Program-made: the position numbers and the translations under genes
Assembly: GCA_928212115.1 (NCBI GenBank)
Contig: CAKMRJ010003334.1
Location: 142,001-206,000, forward strand
DNA length: 64,000 nucleotides
Source of the DNA: Lactuca virosa
Taxonomy: Eukaryota > Streptophyta > Magnoliopsida > Asterales > Asteraceae
Direction of reading: 5' to 3'
Notes under the pieces: generated by a model
What the model saw: the letters and a program-made list of their open reading frames with translations, nothing else
Databases searched by the model: none
What the model was told of the DNA's origin: nothing
Shown here: piece by piece, positions 11,283 through 21,730 of the stretch
Layout: every line of letters begins with the position of its first letter
Numbering within the stretch: position 1 is the first letter of the stretch

Positions 11283-12302
11283 TTACGAATCATCAGTATG
11301 TTTCGAAGATTCAGTAGTTTGATTATCAGTAGCATGTACTTCAGCATCAACAGCCCTGTCTGGAACACCAAAAATTAAATCATAATCAAAGTCAGATGAA
11401 TTAGATTCTTTAGTTTCATCAGTTGATTCATTAAGAATTGGTTTTTGTTCAAACTGTTTTTCAACTTGTTTCACGAAGTAATCATCAAAAGATAGATTAA
11501 ACGTTTCTTCTACTTTACGAGTTCGTTTATTTAACACTCTGTATGCAACCGAATTTGTCGAATATCCCAAAAATATTCCTTCATCAGCCTTAGCTTGAAA
11601 TTCCGAAAGATTATATTTGAGATTCATTATAAAACACATGCAATCAAAAAAATGAAAGAATTTGACATTAGGTTTTCGGTTATTGATGATTTCATACGGA
11701 GTTATATTGAAACGACGATGAATGAAAGATCGATTCTGAGTGAAACATGCTGTTGAAACTGCTTCTGCCCATAGATATTGAAGAAGATTCGCATATGTCA
11801 ACATAGTTCTTGCTGCTTCGCAAAGTGACCTATTCCTCCTTTCAACTACACCATTTTGTTGAGGTGTATATGGTGAGGAGAAATTATGCGAAATTCCTTT
11901 GTCAGTTAAGAACGAATCTAGAACATTGTTTTTAAACTCTGACCCATTATCACTTTTGATTTTTCGAACTTTTTTCTTTAGACTCAACTCAATTTTCTTG
12001 ATAAATTCGATCATTGTTTGAGCAACTTCAGATTTTAACCTGAGAAAATACACCCAAGTAAATCGTGAAAAATCATCAACTATAACCAAAATGTACCGTT
12101 TCTTGTTGAGAGTTTCAACAGTTGATGGTCCACAAAGGTCAATATGAAGAAGTTCCAATGGTTCAACAATTTTCGAATCTATGACAATTGGATGTCCTTT
12201 GCGATGCTGTTTTCCTTGTTCACAAGCTGCACACAAAGTATCATTATCAAACTTTAGTACAGGTAAACCTCGAACAAGATCATCAATCATCAACTTATTC
12301 AA
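11283..12302 (-). pseudogene. pol: Copia integrase, element I
   Basis: The integrase inserts the DNA copy into chromosomes. The zinc-binding half starts upstream (LWHRRLSHLNF) and ends here with CAACEQGKQHR, completing the HHCC pattern. The DDE core is visible: HIDLCGP, SDNGSEF, and PQQNGVVERRNRSLCEAART holding the Glu. A GKAD-like region, AKADEGIFLGYSTNSVAYRV, marks the Copia C-terminal part. The 339-codon frame is open but is separated from the N-terminus by one TGA at 12303-12305, where element II has Lys (HLNFKNLNK). A single nonsense event therefore inactivates it. Confidence 0.92.
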
Positions 12303-12305
12303 ATT

Positions 12306-12752
12306 TCAAAAATTTAAATGTGATAAACGTCGATGCCATAGCCAGCTAACATCAGATGTAGCTTTTGAAAGTAAACACACTGAGGGTTTGCAGATGATTG
12401 GTTTGATAGTAAACATGTCACCATGTCGTTGGGATTTGAGCAAAACTTCGTTAGTTTCAACATTCGAAATGATGTTGCCTGCTTCGTTAAACACCACTTG
12501 ATTGCCAGTGCCCACAACAAGTTGTGAAACACTTATCAAGTTATGTTGAAGACCTTCGACATATGCAACTCTCTTAACAGTGAACTTCCCATTTGTGACT
12601 TTACCATATCCTTTCACCTGACACTTGTGATTGTTTCCAAACTTGACTACTCCTACATTCTCCAAACTTCGATAATCACGTAAATTCTCCTTCTTGCCAG
12701 TCATGTGACGAGAGCAACCACTATCAATGTACCATTTATTATCATATGCTCG
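12306..12752 (-). pseudogene. pol: Copia protease and integrase N-terminus, element I
   Basis: The aspartic protease active site is present as WYIDSGCSRHMTG, with the DSG codons at 12717-12725. It would process the gag-pol polyprotein in the particle. The gag-pre-integrase region follows: VGVVKFGNNHKCQVKGYGK, YVEGLQHNLISVSQLV and LWHRRLSHLNF with the first two zinc ligands. A TGA at 12753-12755 lies about ten codons before the active site, and another TGA ends the piece, so it is not translatable as a polyprotein today. The match to 20810-21730 in element II is close. Confidence 0.88.
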
Positions 12753-12755
12753 TCA

Positions 12756-14963
12756 CATAGAACATGCAATTAATGAAAGAATTTAGGTACCCAAGGCTGT
12801 TTGGGTCCTTAGTTATTAGCTTTGAAAACCGAGTGAAATGAAGAACCTAAAACCCAATTACAAACTTTTGATTTGAAAGTGTCAATTAAGTCGACATCAT
12901 TAGGTAAAGGAGCAGAAACATAAGTTTTCGAAGATTTAAATTTGTCACTGACATTCGCCTTTTGTTCTCAGTTTGTTTTGCAATTGGTTTATCTTTCGAA
13001 ACTGGTTTCCATGTTTTCACAGGAATATTTGATTCTTTGGAAGAGGAACTTACGTTTGAAGAATCATTCAAATATTTCTCATATGCTTCACGAATTTGAT
13101 GTTGGGAATACTTACGAGATTGAAACATATTCCCTTGTCCTTCAAGCCAATGATCGATATTATTCACATTTGACGAACCCTTTGTGTATGGCACTTTCGA
13201 ATTCTTCTTTCCAGAAGGATTTGGAAAATTTGATTCTTGAGGTATAAACTTTGCAGTTTTTGAGGATTTATCATACACAACTGTTTGATGGTTTTCAAAC
13301 TTTCGAACATTTTCAGATTTTCGATCATCCTCAAATTTTCGAACATTCTCAAATTTTCTAACATCCTCTGATTTTCAAATATTCTCAAATTTTCTAACGT
13401 TCTCAAATTTTCGAACATTTTCAAATTTTCGAACATTTTCAAATTTTCGAACATTTTTAAATTTTCGAATATTTTTAAATCAACGAGAATTATCGAAATG
13501 TCGACTTGCTGTATTTGAAGAAAATCAATTTGGATTGTTTGTTGGCTTTGAAAACTTTGGTTGGCTATGAAAATTATGTTGTTTATCATTTGTTGTAAAA
13601 GTTTTTGTTTTTGAAAACTGCACAGAATCATTTTGAGAATCAGACGAAATTGGTTGAGCGGGATTTTCCTTTTTATCCGAAAGTTTTGAAAACTTATTTG
13701 GCACAAGTTTGGACAACTCATTTTCAAACATTTTCTTGGTAGGTGTTTTTGATTCCTTTTCATTAGACACAATTTGCCAAAAAAAAAATTTCTTGCCTGT
13801 CTTTTCGAAATTCCATGTTCCTTCGAAAAATTTTCAACACGAACCTTAAATTCGTTTGAATTAAGTTTCAAATTCTCATTTATTTCTTTAGATTCTTGTT
13901 TCAAACATTTTTTTTGCATTTGCTTGTTTTTCTATTTATTTTCGTTGTGGTTTTTGTCTTTGAAAAACATTCGAATTCTTTGTTAGAGTATTTTCGACAG
14001 TGCTTTGATTTGAAAAGAATCCTTCGTCTGATGTTTTCTTGTTGTCATCTTCGACCATTTTGGTGAACTCTGGTTTGATGTTTTCAACATTTCCAGTAGT
14101 GACAAACACTTGATTTGGAAATTCAACATCATCTGTCCACTTAAAATTTGGATACACCACTTGATTTGTTTCCAAATAATGAGCTCCTTTTTAGACAAAA
14201 CTTTGTCGAAATTTTCAGTGTCTCCACACACTTGATCAACAACAATTCGTGGAATGGTTGTTTCGTTTGAAACAGGCTTTTCTGGCTTAGACTTGTTCGA
14301 AACTTGTTCTTCATCCTCATCATCACTACTATCCGTTTGACTATCTCTGACACTCACATTTTCGAAATCAAAACCTTTCGAAGTTGAGGGTTTGTCAGTG
14401 GCAACCTTAACCAACGAATCATTACATTTTTCTTTTACTTTAGACTTAGATGTTACATTAATGACAGACAACTGTGAACAATCGACACTTTCCTCTTCCT
14501 CAATTTCACTGATTTCGCTAAAACTATCAGAATTATCATCGACATCACCGGAATTAGATTGAGAGTCAAGTTTCGAATTCTCAGTTCTTTTCAAAATTTT
14601 GATTTGTTCATTTTTGGTTAAGGTATCATTCACAATGTCAACAAGTTCATCAGCATTCAAATATTCATCTATCTTAACAATACCATAAGCAAATCGATTA
14701 TCAGGCACTTTATCGAATTCTGCTATGGTTTTATCACAATCATAAGACAAGCTATCAATTTTCTCTCTTTCGAATGCTAGAAAAGGCAATAACTTCCTAT
14801 GTTGTTCTTTTCTAATATCAGACGAATGATGCAAAACAGTCAATTTTGCATATAACACTTTGCAGAATTACAATATATATTTCTTTGAGCTAACAATATT
14901 TTAACATCACTACTTAACGAATCCCTATCACACATGATATTTGTAATCTGCAATTCTAAACTC
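12756..14963 (-). pseudogene. gag: Extended gag tail, element I
   Basis: About 700 codons between the CCHC knuckle and the protease, broken into frames 13983-14858, 13936-14175, 13525-13770 and 12886-13278. A conserved module reads IMCDRDSLSSDVKILLAQ, RNIYCNSAK, SDIRKEQHRKLLPFLAFE and DKVPDNRFAYGIVKIDEYL; elements II and III carry the same module. An acidic Ser/Glu-rich stretch (EISEIEEEESVDCSQL, DSSDDEDEEQ) follows, then a Lys/Ser/Asn-rich linker. Frameshifts near 14960, 14850 and 14190 show decay. It probably forms part of the gag particle protein or a spacer; coiled-coil character is likely in the IMCDRD module. The function is unknown. Confidence 0.7.
13291..13480 (-). repeat. 18-bp minisatellite coding KFENVR hexapeptides
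   Basis: About ten and a half units of an 18-bp repeat (plus-strand core TCAAATTTTCGAACATT) lie in the gag tail. In the tail's reading frame they encode (KFENVR)n with variants such as KSEDVR; one unit has mutated to a stop. Element II has no comparable array at this place, so the expansion looks specific to element I. Confidence 0.85.
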
Positions 14964-16442
14964 TCAATTCTTATTTTCTTGGCATCTAACTTTCTTAGCC
15001 TCGTTGCTAGCAGAGATAACCAAAGCATCGAAATAAGCAATAGTATCATCAAAAGCAATTAATTCAGAATCATATGCACTCAAAGGAATATTAAAAGATT
15101 GAAGAATAGAACGTACCTTGGTGGTCATTGGTGATTTGTCATAACTTTTAGTCATGAAGCAACGACCTATCACGGCTTCGTCAGATTCATCCTCAAATTT
15201 TGCAAACATGGCTCCATGCGTAGGATTACGCATTTCTTCGTCATCCGATCCCGAAGACCATATCTGATAAGTTCCTTCATTCTCATCATCAACCTCTCCC
15301 TTTGCTACCAGTGACATTCCTTTCGCCTTTGCCCTTACTTCTTCCAACCTCTCAACGTAATAGGCTTCGTCCTTCACCTTGTTTTTCTTCTCATCCTTTT
15401 TACGAAGTTGACAATCACTTGCCATATGATTGGCTCCTTGGCAATAATGACAATCAATTCCTGAATCACCTTTAATCTTCTTCTCAAATTTTGTCTCTTC
15501 TTTCTCTACTTCCTTTTTCTCACTCTTCTTCTTCTCTTCTCCTCCAGCCTTCGACATAAATCTTCCTTTCACATCAACATTTTTTGACTTTGAATTGAAT
15601 GGTTTCTTGAAAAATTTCTTGACTTTGTTATTTGAATAAAAAGCAACAGCCTCATCATCCGAATTAACAATAAACCCTTCTTCATCAGAATTCTCTGCTT
15701 CAACCTGTTCCTTTTCTGAAACTTTCGAAACTAAAGCTAATGGTCCACCTAAGCTTAATTTCGATTCTTCAGCCATCTCATTTACCTCGCCTTCGTGAGT
15801 CTTTAGCAGATTATACAAATCATTCAATGATGATGTGTCGAAACTCTGTTGTGTCTTCACCATTAAAGTAACATTCCTCCATTCTTTTCGTAGACCCATG
15901 ATGAACGTCAAATTGAATTCCATTGTCGTCCTTGTAATGCCATGACGATAACATTTATAGATCAACTCATTCAGCCTATCATAGTAACATTCAATTGACT
16001 CACCATCTTTTTGCTTAAAATCTTTTAATTCAATCAAACAGTGCTTAACCGAATTAATTTTCGTCTTCTCGCTTCCTTGAAACTTTTCTTTGAGATTATT
16101 CCAGATTTCTTTTGCAGTTGTACAACTTCTGACATAGTTATACACAACTGGATGCAATGCACTGCGTAACTCCCTTATACATCGTTTTTCAAGTTTCTTC
16201 ATTCGATCAGTTTGAGCATCAACACTCGTAGTACCAGATGAAGATCTAATCGGTTGAAGATTTGTCGGAAGAGTAACATTCCCAGAGATACATGACCAAA
16301 GCTCTTCATCGAGTCCATTCAAGTAGTCTTGCATACGATCAGACCACTGATCATAGTATTCCAGAATGAGCATAGGAATCTTAGTTGAAGATCCTAGCAG
16401 ATTAGAGTATGAAGTCATTGATTTTAAGTTGAAGTTTGCCAT
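14964..16442 (-). pseudogene. gag: Copia gag with CCHC zinc knuckle, element I
   Basis: The capsid-nucleocapsid protein of the element, open for 492 codons from MANFNLKSMTSYS. It starts with the GSSTKIPMLILEYYDQWSDR segment, then the UBN2-type gag core (CIRELRSALHPVVYNYV, EIWNNLKEKFQGSE, ESIECYYDRLNELIYKC, FIMGLRKEWRNVTLMVKTQQ). A Lys/Glu-rich hinge leads to the knuckle CHYCQGANHMASDC (CX2CX4HX4C), which packages RNA. It ends in a frameshifted SASNEAKK stretch that in element II continues into the gag tail. The start follows the leader by about 230 bp from the PBS. This is the best preserved gag in the window. Confidence 0.92.
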
Positions 16443-16674
16443 TGATGTACGGATGAAATTTTATGAGAAATCAAAAAGAATTTGAAAGCAAATTTCTGAA
16501 TTGAACAGAAAAATCAATTAGAACACTCGATTCAACAAATCAGTTGCAGAATCGAATCACAACTGAAGATCAAGAACACTTTTCACTTCAAAAGGCACGG
16601 AAACTTTTTGAACCATAAATTGATTCAAAAACCTTTTGAATCAGAGTAAAATCAGATCGCAGATTATGATTCCT
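16443..16674 (-). other. 5' leader of element I
   Basis: This is untranslated sequence between the primer-binding site and gag. It is similar to the element II leader at 25352-25577 (shared ACACTCGATT, CTGAAGATC and GCGGAAACTTTT-like blocks) and could hold packaging signals. No ORF was found. Confidence 0.7.
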
Positions 16675-16686
16675 GCTCTGATACCA
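16675..16686 (-). promoter_or_regulatory. Primer-binding site, element I
   Basis: On the minus strand, TGGTATCAGAGC lies two bases from the 5' LTR. It is complementary to the 3' end of initiator methionine tRNA, the usual Copia primer. Confidence 0.93.
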
Positions 16687-16688
16687 AT

Positions 16689-16972
16689 TGATGAAGTGAT
16701 GAATCGAGAATGTAACAGAGAAATGATCAAATGAACAAAAAGAGTAAATATAATCTGGTTTTCAGCTCGTATTATGCTTTCAGTTCTTACAAAGAGAAAG
16801 TAGACAAGTTGTTCTCAGACTCTTATCTAACTCTAAGTAAAGTCCCTATTTATAGGAGACGTGAAAGCATACAAAAAATTACAAGGACTAAAACACTAAG
16901 CTTCGATACAAAATGCCTTGTAAAATAATATAACAGACTTCGACATATTACAACAAAACTTCGACCCTTACA
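16689..16972 (-). repeat. Element I 5' LTR (284 bp)
   Basis: The TG...CA-bounded LTR is nearly identical to 3330-3613. It drives transcription towards lower coordinates and is followed at 16973-16977 by the second CGAAG target copy. Confidence 0.95.
16847..16854 (-). promoter_or_regulatory. TATA box of element I 5' LTR
   Basis: TATAAATA is on the minus strand in the middle of the LTR, directed into gag. No other promoter motif was judged. Confidence 0.6.
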
Positions 16973-16977
16973 CGAAG
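16973..16977. repeat. 5-bp target-site duplication CGAAG (right copy)
   Basis: This matches 3325-3329. Element II RNase H/RT sequence resumes directly after it. Confidence 0.93.
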
Positions 16978-17992
16978 GATACCACAAGCCCAATGAAACT
17001 GTGCCTTTGAGATAGCGAAAAATATTCTTGACAGCTGTAAGATGAGGTTCTCTGGGATTCGATTGGTACCTATCACAATTACATACATCAAACATAATAT
17101 CAGGTCGACTTGCCATTAGGTAAAGTAACGAACCTATCATACTTCGATACAATGTGAGGTCAACAACTGGCTTATCCATCGAAGGACCAAGTCTTGTTCC
17201 GACTACCATCAGTACTCGTAACTTTGAGCTATTCGTCATTCCAAACTTTTCAAGTAGATTACGAGTGTATTTTTCCAGATTAATGAAAATACCTTCTGTA
17301 CTTTGACGAATATTTAATCCCAAGAAATTGTTGATCTCTCCCATCATGCTCATCTCAAATTGAATCTTCATCATATTTTCAAACTCTTTTGACAAATTTG
17401 GGCCAGTAGAACCAAAAATAATATCATCAACATAAATTTGAACAAGCATAAGATGATTCTCAACTTTCTTTCGAAAGAGAGTGGGATCAACAGATCCTTG
17501 TTTAAATTTTGATGATTTTAAGAAATTTGTAAGAGTAGCGTACCAGGCACGTGGTGTTTGTTTAAGTCCATAAACAGCTTTGTCTAAAACATAGCAATGA
17601 TCAGGATATTGAGTACTTACAAAACCTGGGGGTTGCTCAACATACATCATTTCTTCGAGCACACCATTGAGAAATGCACACTTAACATCCATTTGATATA
17701 CATCAAAATCCTTATGTGCTGCATAAGATAAAAAGATTCGAACAGCCTCGAGTCTTGCGAGAGGGGCGATGGTTTCTTCATAATCTATACCTTCTTGTTG
17801 TGAATATCCTTTAACAACTAGCCTAGCCTTATTTCTCACAATATTACCTTCTTTATCAGTTTTATTTTTGAAAATCCATTTAAGACCTATGATTGAAGTA
17901 TCTTGTGGTTTCGGAACAAGCCTCCAAACCTTTTTTCGTTCAAATTCAGCCAATTTAGATTGCATCGAAACAATCCAATCAGGATCTTCCAT
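16978..17992 (-). pseudogene. pol: Copia RT, array unit A, open frame cut by element I
   Basis: From the Met at 17992 the frame is open for about 338 codons and shows a complete RT: GLKWIFKNKTDKEGNIV, KARLVVKGYSQQEGIDYEE, VYQMDVKCAFLNG, YGLKQTPRAWY, VQIYVDDIIFGST (YVDD at 17423-17434), YRSMIGSLLYLMASRPD and YLKGTVSLGLWYP. It then breaks at the element I target site; RNase H continues at 3324. The start ATG lies exactly at the fusion with the 3' flank of unit B (17995), so no integrase or linker precedes it. It is better preserved than the corresponding RT of unit B, which has several frameshifts. Confidence 0.9.
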
Positions 17993-17995
17993 AGC

Positions 17996-18163
17996 GAAAA
18001 AGATATTAGACTAGCAAAAATAAAGAATCGAAAAAAAGTATCGATATTACAATGATTATGAAATAGCGAAGATTTTTCTAATGTCGAAAACGAAGCATGT
18101 CGAAGCATTGACTATGAATAGTAACCTCTGAATGGATCAGCGAGGTTTCGACAAAACTAGACT
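17996..18163 (-). other. 3' flank of pol in element II (array junction)
   Basis: Non-coding sequence immediately after the pol stop, duplicated at 2641-2830. It resembles the start of the element I spacer (GAGGTTACTGTTCA-like and CTTCGTTTTCGACATT blocks on the minus strand). It ends abruptly at 17995 against RT coding sequence of unit A. Confidence 0.75.
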
Positions 18164-18793
18164 TTATAGCGAATTCAGACCTGGAACAACAATTGCATCT
18201 AACATGCCTAAGCCTGAAAATTTTCGTAGAAAACTCTTTTCATCCAATGGTTTTGTAAAAATATCAGCAAGCTGATAAGTGGTTTTTACAAAATGAACTT
18301 CAATGTTGCCATCTTCAACATGGTCTTTGATAAAATGATAACGAAGTGCTATGTGTTTGGTCTTCGAATGTTGCACATGATTATGGCATATATGAATAGC
18401 ACTTTGTGAGTCACAATACAACATAATTTTCTTCATCTACATTGCATAATCACGCAGTTGACTTTGAATCCAAATGATTTGAGAAGTGAAAGCTGCAGCA
18501 GCAACATATTCTGCTTCTGCTATGGAAATCGAAACACAAGTTTGTTTCTTAGATTTCCATCTCACAAGCTTCCCATCCAACAGTTGACATCCGCCACTCG
18601 TGCTTATTCGATCAAGTTGACAACCACCCAATTCAGCATCCGAAAACGCTTGAATGAAAAATCCTGTTTGCGAAGGATACCACAAGCCCAACGAAACTGT
18701 GCCTTTGAGATAACGAAAAATAATCTTGACAGCTGTAAGATGAGATTCTTCGGGATTCGATTGGTACCTAGCACATTTGCATACAACAAACAT
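18164..18793 (-). pseudogene. pol: Copia RNase H, element II (unit B)
   Basis: RNase H end of pol in two frame pieces, 18437-18793 and 18164-18436. Motifs: FIQAFSDAELGG (Asp of DADLGG changed to Glu), SISIAEAEYVAAA, LYCDSQSAIHICHN, HFIKDHVEDGNIEVHFVKTT, QLADIFTKPLDEKSF, and the end VVPGLNSL. The break is a stop between DYAM and MKKIML. The same region of unit A is at 2830-3324. Confidence 0.88.
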
Positions 18794-19691
18794 AATATCA
18801 GGTCGACTTGCCGTTAGGTAAAAGTAACGAACCTATCATGCTTCGATACAATGTGAGGTCAACAATTGGCTTATCCATCGAAGGACCAAGTCATGTGCCG
18901 ACTGCCATCGATACTCGCAACGTTGAGCTATTCGTCATTCCAAACTTTTCAAGTAGATTGCGAATGTATTTTTCCTGATTAATGAAAATACCTTCTCCAC
19001 TTTGACGGATATTTAATCCCAAGAAAATTTTGATCTTTCCTATCATGCTCTTCTCAAATTGAATCTTCATCATATTTTCAAACTCTTTTGACAAATTTGG
19101 GTCAGTAGACCAAAAATAATATCATCAACATAAATTTAAACAAGCATAAGATGATTCCCAACTTTCATTCGAAAGAGAGTGGGATCAATAGATCCTTGTT
19201 TAAATTTTGATTATTTAAGAAATTTCTAAGAGTAGCATACCAGGCACGTGGTGCTTGTTTAAGTCTATAAACAAATTTTTCTAAAACATAGCAATGATCA
19301 TGATTTTGAGTACTTACAAAACCTAGGGGTTGCTCAATATAAACCGTATCTTCGAGCTCACCATTGAGAAATGCACACTTAACATCCATTTAATATACAT
19401 CAAAATCCTTATGTGTTGCATCGGCTAAAAAGATTCGGACAACCTCGAGTCTTGCGACAGGGGCGATGGTTTCTTCATAATCTATACCTTCTTGTTGTGA
19501 ATATCCTTTAACAACTAGCCTAGCCTTATTTCTCACAATATTACCTTCTTTATCAATTTTATTTTTGAAAATCCATTTAAGACCTATGATTGAATTGTCT
19601 TGTGGTTTCGGAACAAGCCTCCAAACCTTGTTTCGTTCAAATTAAGCCAATTCAGATTGCATCGAAACAATCCAATCATGATCTTCCATAG
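18794..19691 (-). pseudogene. pol: Copia RT, element II (unit B), frameshifted
   Basis: The RT region has short open pieces, 18891-19094 (GEGIFINQEKYIRNLLEKFG) and 19165-19389 (MDVKCAFLNGELEDTVYIEQ), with several single-base indels around 18820, 19110, 19210 and 19640. The YVDD region near 19120 is readable only across a frameshift. By eye the nucleotide sequence is about 93% identical to unit A, yet unit A keeps an open frame. It is non-functional. Confidence 0.88.
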
Positions 19692-20163
19692 TAATCTTTA
19701 CTAATTTTGGTTTAATTTTTGAAATAAACACATTGAACATACAAAATTCTTGATGAGCATTGAGTACCTCATTCTTTGCACGAATTTGAGCTCTAGTCAA
19801 TACCCCGGCATGTGGATCACCAAGAATTTGTTCTCTTGGATGACTTCGAGTCCATCCATCCATCGGAGGATATGCAGGATCAAAATCCAATGGTGCATCT
19901 TCGAACATTTCGTAATTTTCTGATCCTTCACCTGCGTTCGGCAAATTATCAGTCATATCATGAAAATTTTCATGTGAATCATTTGAAATATTTGGCAAAG
20001 ATCCATGTTGCTCCCCCTCAACCATTGGATCAATAATATGTTGCTCCCCCTCAACATTTGCAATTTCTTGATTTTTCACTTCTTTGAAAGTTTGCTCCCC
20101 CTCAACTTCATTTGACGAACTCAAGTGCTCCCCCTCCACTTGATCATTGGGTAATACATGCAT
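19642..20163 (-). pseudogene. Integrase-RT linker with EGE repeats, element II
   Basis: A 173-codon frame with QVEGEHLS, EVEGEQTF, NVEGEQHI and MVEGEQHG, then the RT entry DFDPAYPPMDGWTRSHP, GVLTRAQIRAKNEVLNAHQE and DHDWIVSMQSELA. On the plus strand CTCCCCCT cores stand near 20011, 20045, 20096 and 20129. It has the same design as 10995-11249. The point where array units A and Z end corresponds to DHDWIV here. Confidence 0.8.
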
Positions 20164-20463
20164 ACTTTCGATATGAATTGGATAATTTGTTGACGAATTT
20201 AAATCAACAAAATCTTGTGTAACATTCGAAACATTGGAATGTTTTGATGCTGAATGTTTTGATGCTTCAGATATGCGATTGTCAATAGCATGAAAATCTG
20301 CATCAATAGCTCTATCAAGAACACCAAAAATTAAATCATAATTAAAATCTAATGAATTTAAACTTTCAGTTTCATCATTTGATTCATTAATGATTGGTTT
20401 TTGTTCAAAACATTTTTCGACTCTTTTGACATAGTAATCATCAAATGTAAGATTAAATGTTTC

Positions 20464-21730
20464 TTCGATTTTTATGGTTCACTTGTTTAACACCCTGTAT
20501 GCCACTGAATTATGAGAATAACCCAAGAATATTCCTTCATCAGCCATTGACTGGAATTTCGAAAGGTTATCCTTAAGATTCATAATGAAGCACCTGCAAC
20601 CAAAACATGGAAAAATTTAACATTTGGTTTCCTATTGTTAATGATTTCATAAGGAGTGATGTTAAAATGTCGATGAATGAAAGATCGATTTTTATTGAAA
20701 CAAGCTGTCGAGACTGCTTCAGCCCAAAATATTGTGGAAGATTCATATATGTGAGCATTGTCCTCGTTGCTTCACAAAGAGAGCGATTTCTCCTTTCGAC
20801 AACACCATTTTACTGTGGTGTGTAAGGACAAGAAAAATTATGCGAAATTCCTTTGTCAGTTAAGAATGAATCCAGAACATTGTTCTTGAACTCTGAGCCA
20901 TTGTCACTCTTAATTCTGCGAACCTTTTTCTTCAAACTCACTTCTATGTGCTTGATGAAATCAATCATTATTTGAGTTATTTCTGAATTTAATCGAAGAA
21001 AATACACCCATGTAAACCTGGAAAAATCATCAACTATAACCAAAATGTACCCCTTCTTGTTGAGTGTTTCAACAATCGAAGGTCCACAAAGATCAATATG
21101 AAGAAGTTCCAAGGGTTCAACAATCTTCGAATCAATCACAATCTGATGATGTTGTCTATGTTGTTTCCCTTGTTCACAAGCTGCACATAAAGTATCATTA
21201 TCAAATTTTAATATTGGCAAACCACGAACAAGATCTTTTACCACCAATTTATTCAAATTCTTGAAATTCAAGTGAGAGAGTCTTCGATGCCATAACGAAC
21301 TTATGTCAGATGAAGCTTTCGAAAGGAGACACGCCGAGGGAACACCAATAATGGGTTTAATGTGGAGAGTGAACATATCGCCTTTTCGTTTTGATTTCAA
21401 CAATACTTCTTTTGTGTCAACGTTCGAAATCATACTTCCTTCTTCATTGAAAACAACCTGATTCCCAGTGCCCACAACTAATTGCGAAACACTTATCAAG
21501 TTGTGTTGAAGACCTTCGACATATGCAACCCTGTTCACAATAAACTTGCCATTTGTAACTTTACCATAACCTTTGACATAACATTTGTGATTATTTCCAA
21601 ATTTCACCACTCCAACATTCTCTAAACTTCGATAGTCGCGCAAGTTTTTCTTCCTTCCAGTCATGTGACGAGAGCAACCACTATCTATGTACCATTTGTC
21701 ATCATATTGCTTGTCACTTAAAACCTGCAA
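20464..21730 (-). pseudogene. pol: Copia protease-integrase, element II
   Basis: The 306-codon piece 20810-21730 has the protease site WYIDSGCSRHMTG, then LENVGVVKFGNNHKC, LWHRRLSHLNFKNLNK, CAACEQGKQHR and the integrase core residues in HIDLCGPS and SDNGSEF. It ends at YTPQ, where a TAA replaces the next Gln codon of the QQNGVVE motif. The rest of the core (NGVVERRNRSLCEA) and C-terminal part continue below 20810 with frameshifts, including the small frame 20573-20758 in a shifted phase. Integrase is inactive. Confidence 0.9.

Larger units (their letters stand above)
3330..16972 (-). mobile_element. Copia element I, complete, 13.6 kb, nested in element II
   Basis: A full-length Ty1/Copia retrotransposon has two 284-bp LTRs, a primer-binding site, a polypurine tract and a 5-bp target duplication. 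Order on the minus strand: 5' LTR, PBS, gag, gag tail, protease, integrase, EGE linker, RT-RNase H, 1.86-kb spacer, accessory frame, PPT, 3' LTR. By eye the LTRs differ at 4 of 284 positions, so it is the younger of the two complete elements. At an assumed 1.3e-8 substitutions per site per year this is roughly half a million years. All coding regions carry stops or frameshifts, so it is non-autonomous now. RT motifs such as QIYVDDIIFGST and YRSMIGSLLYLTASRPD recall the Sirevirus branch, but the LTRs are much shorter than typical Sirevirus LTRs. Confidence 0.93.

Noticed and set aside
13164..13919. 251-codon minus-strand frame with FENLKM repeats
   Set aside because: It is the alternative frame of the KFENVR minisatellite; the frame matching the flanking gag tail encodes KFENVR.
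16675..16686. tRNA gene signal at TGGTATCAGAGC sites
   Set aside because: These are primer-binding sites complementary to a tRNA end; no cloverleaf is encoded. I found no tRNA, rRNA or CRISPR array in the window.
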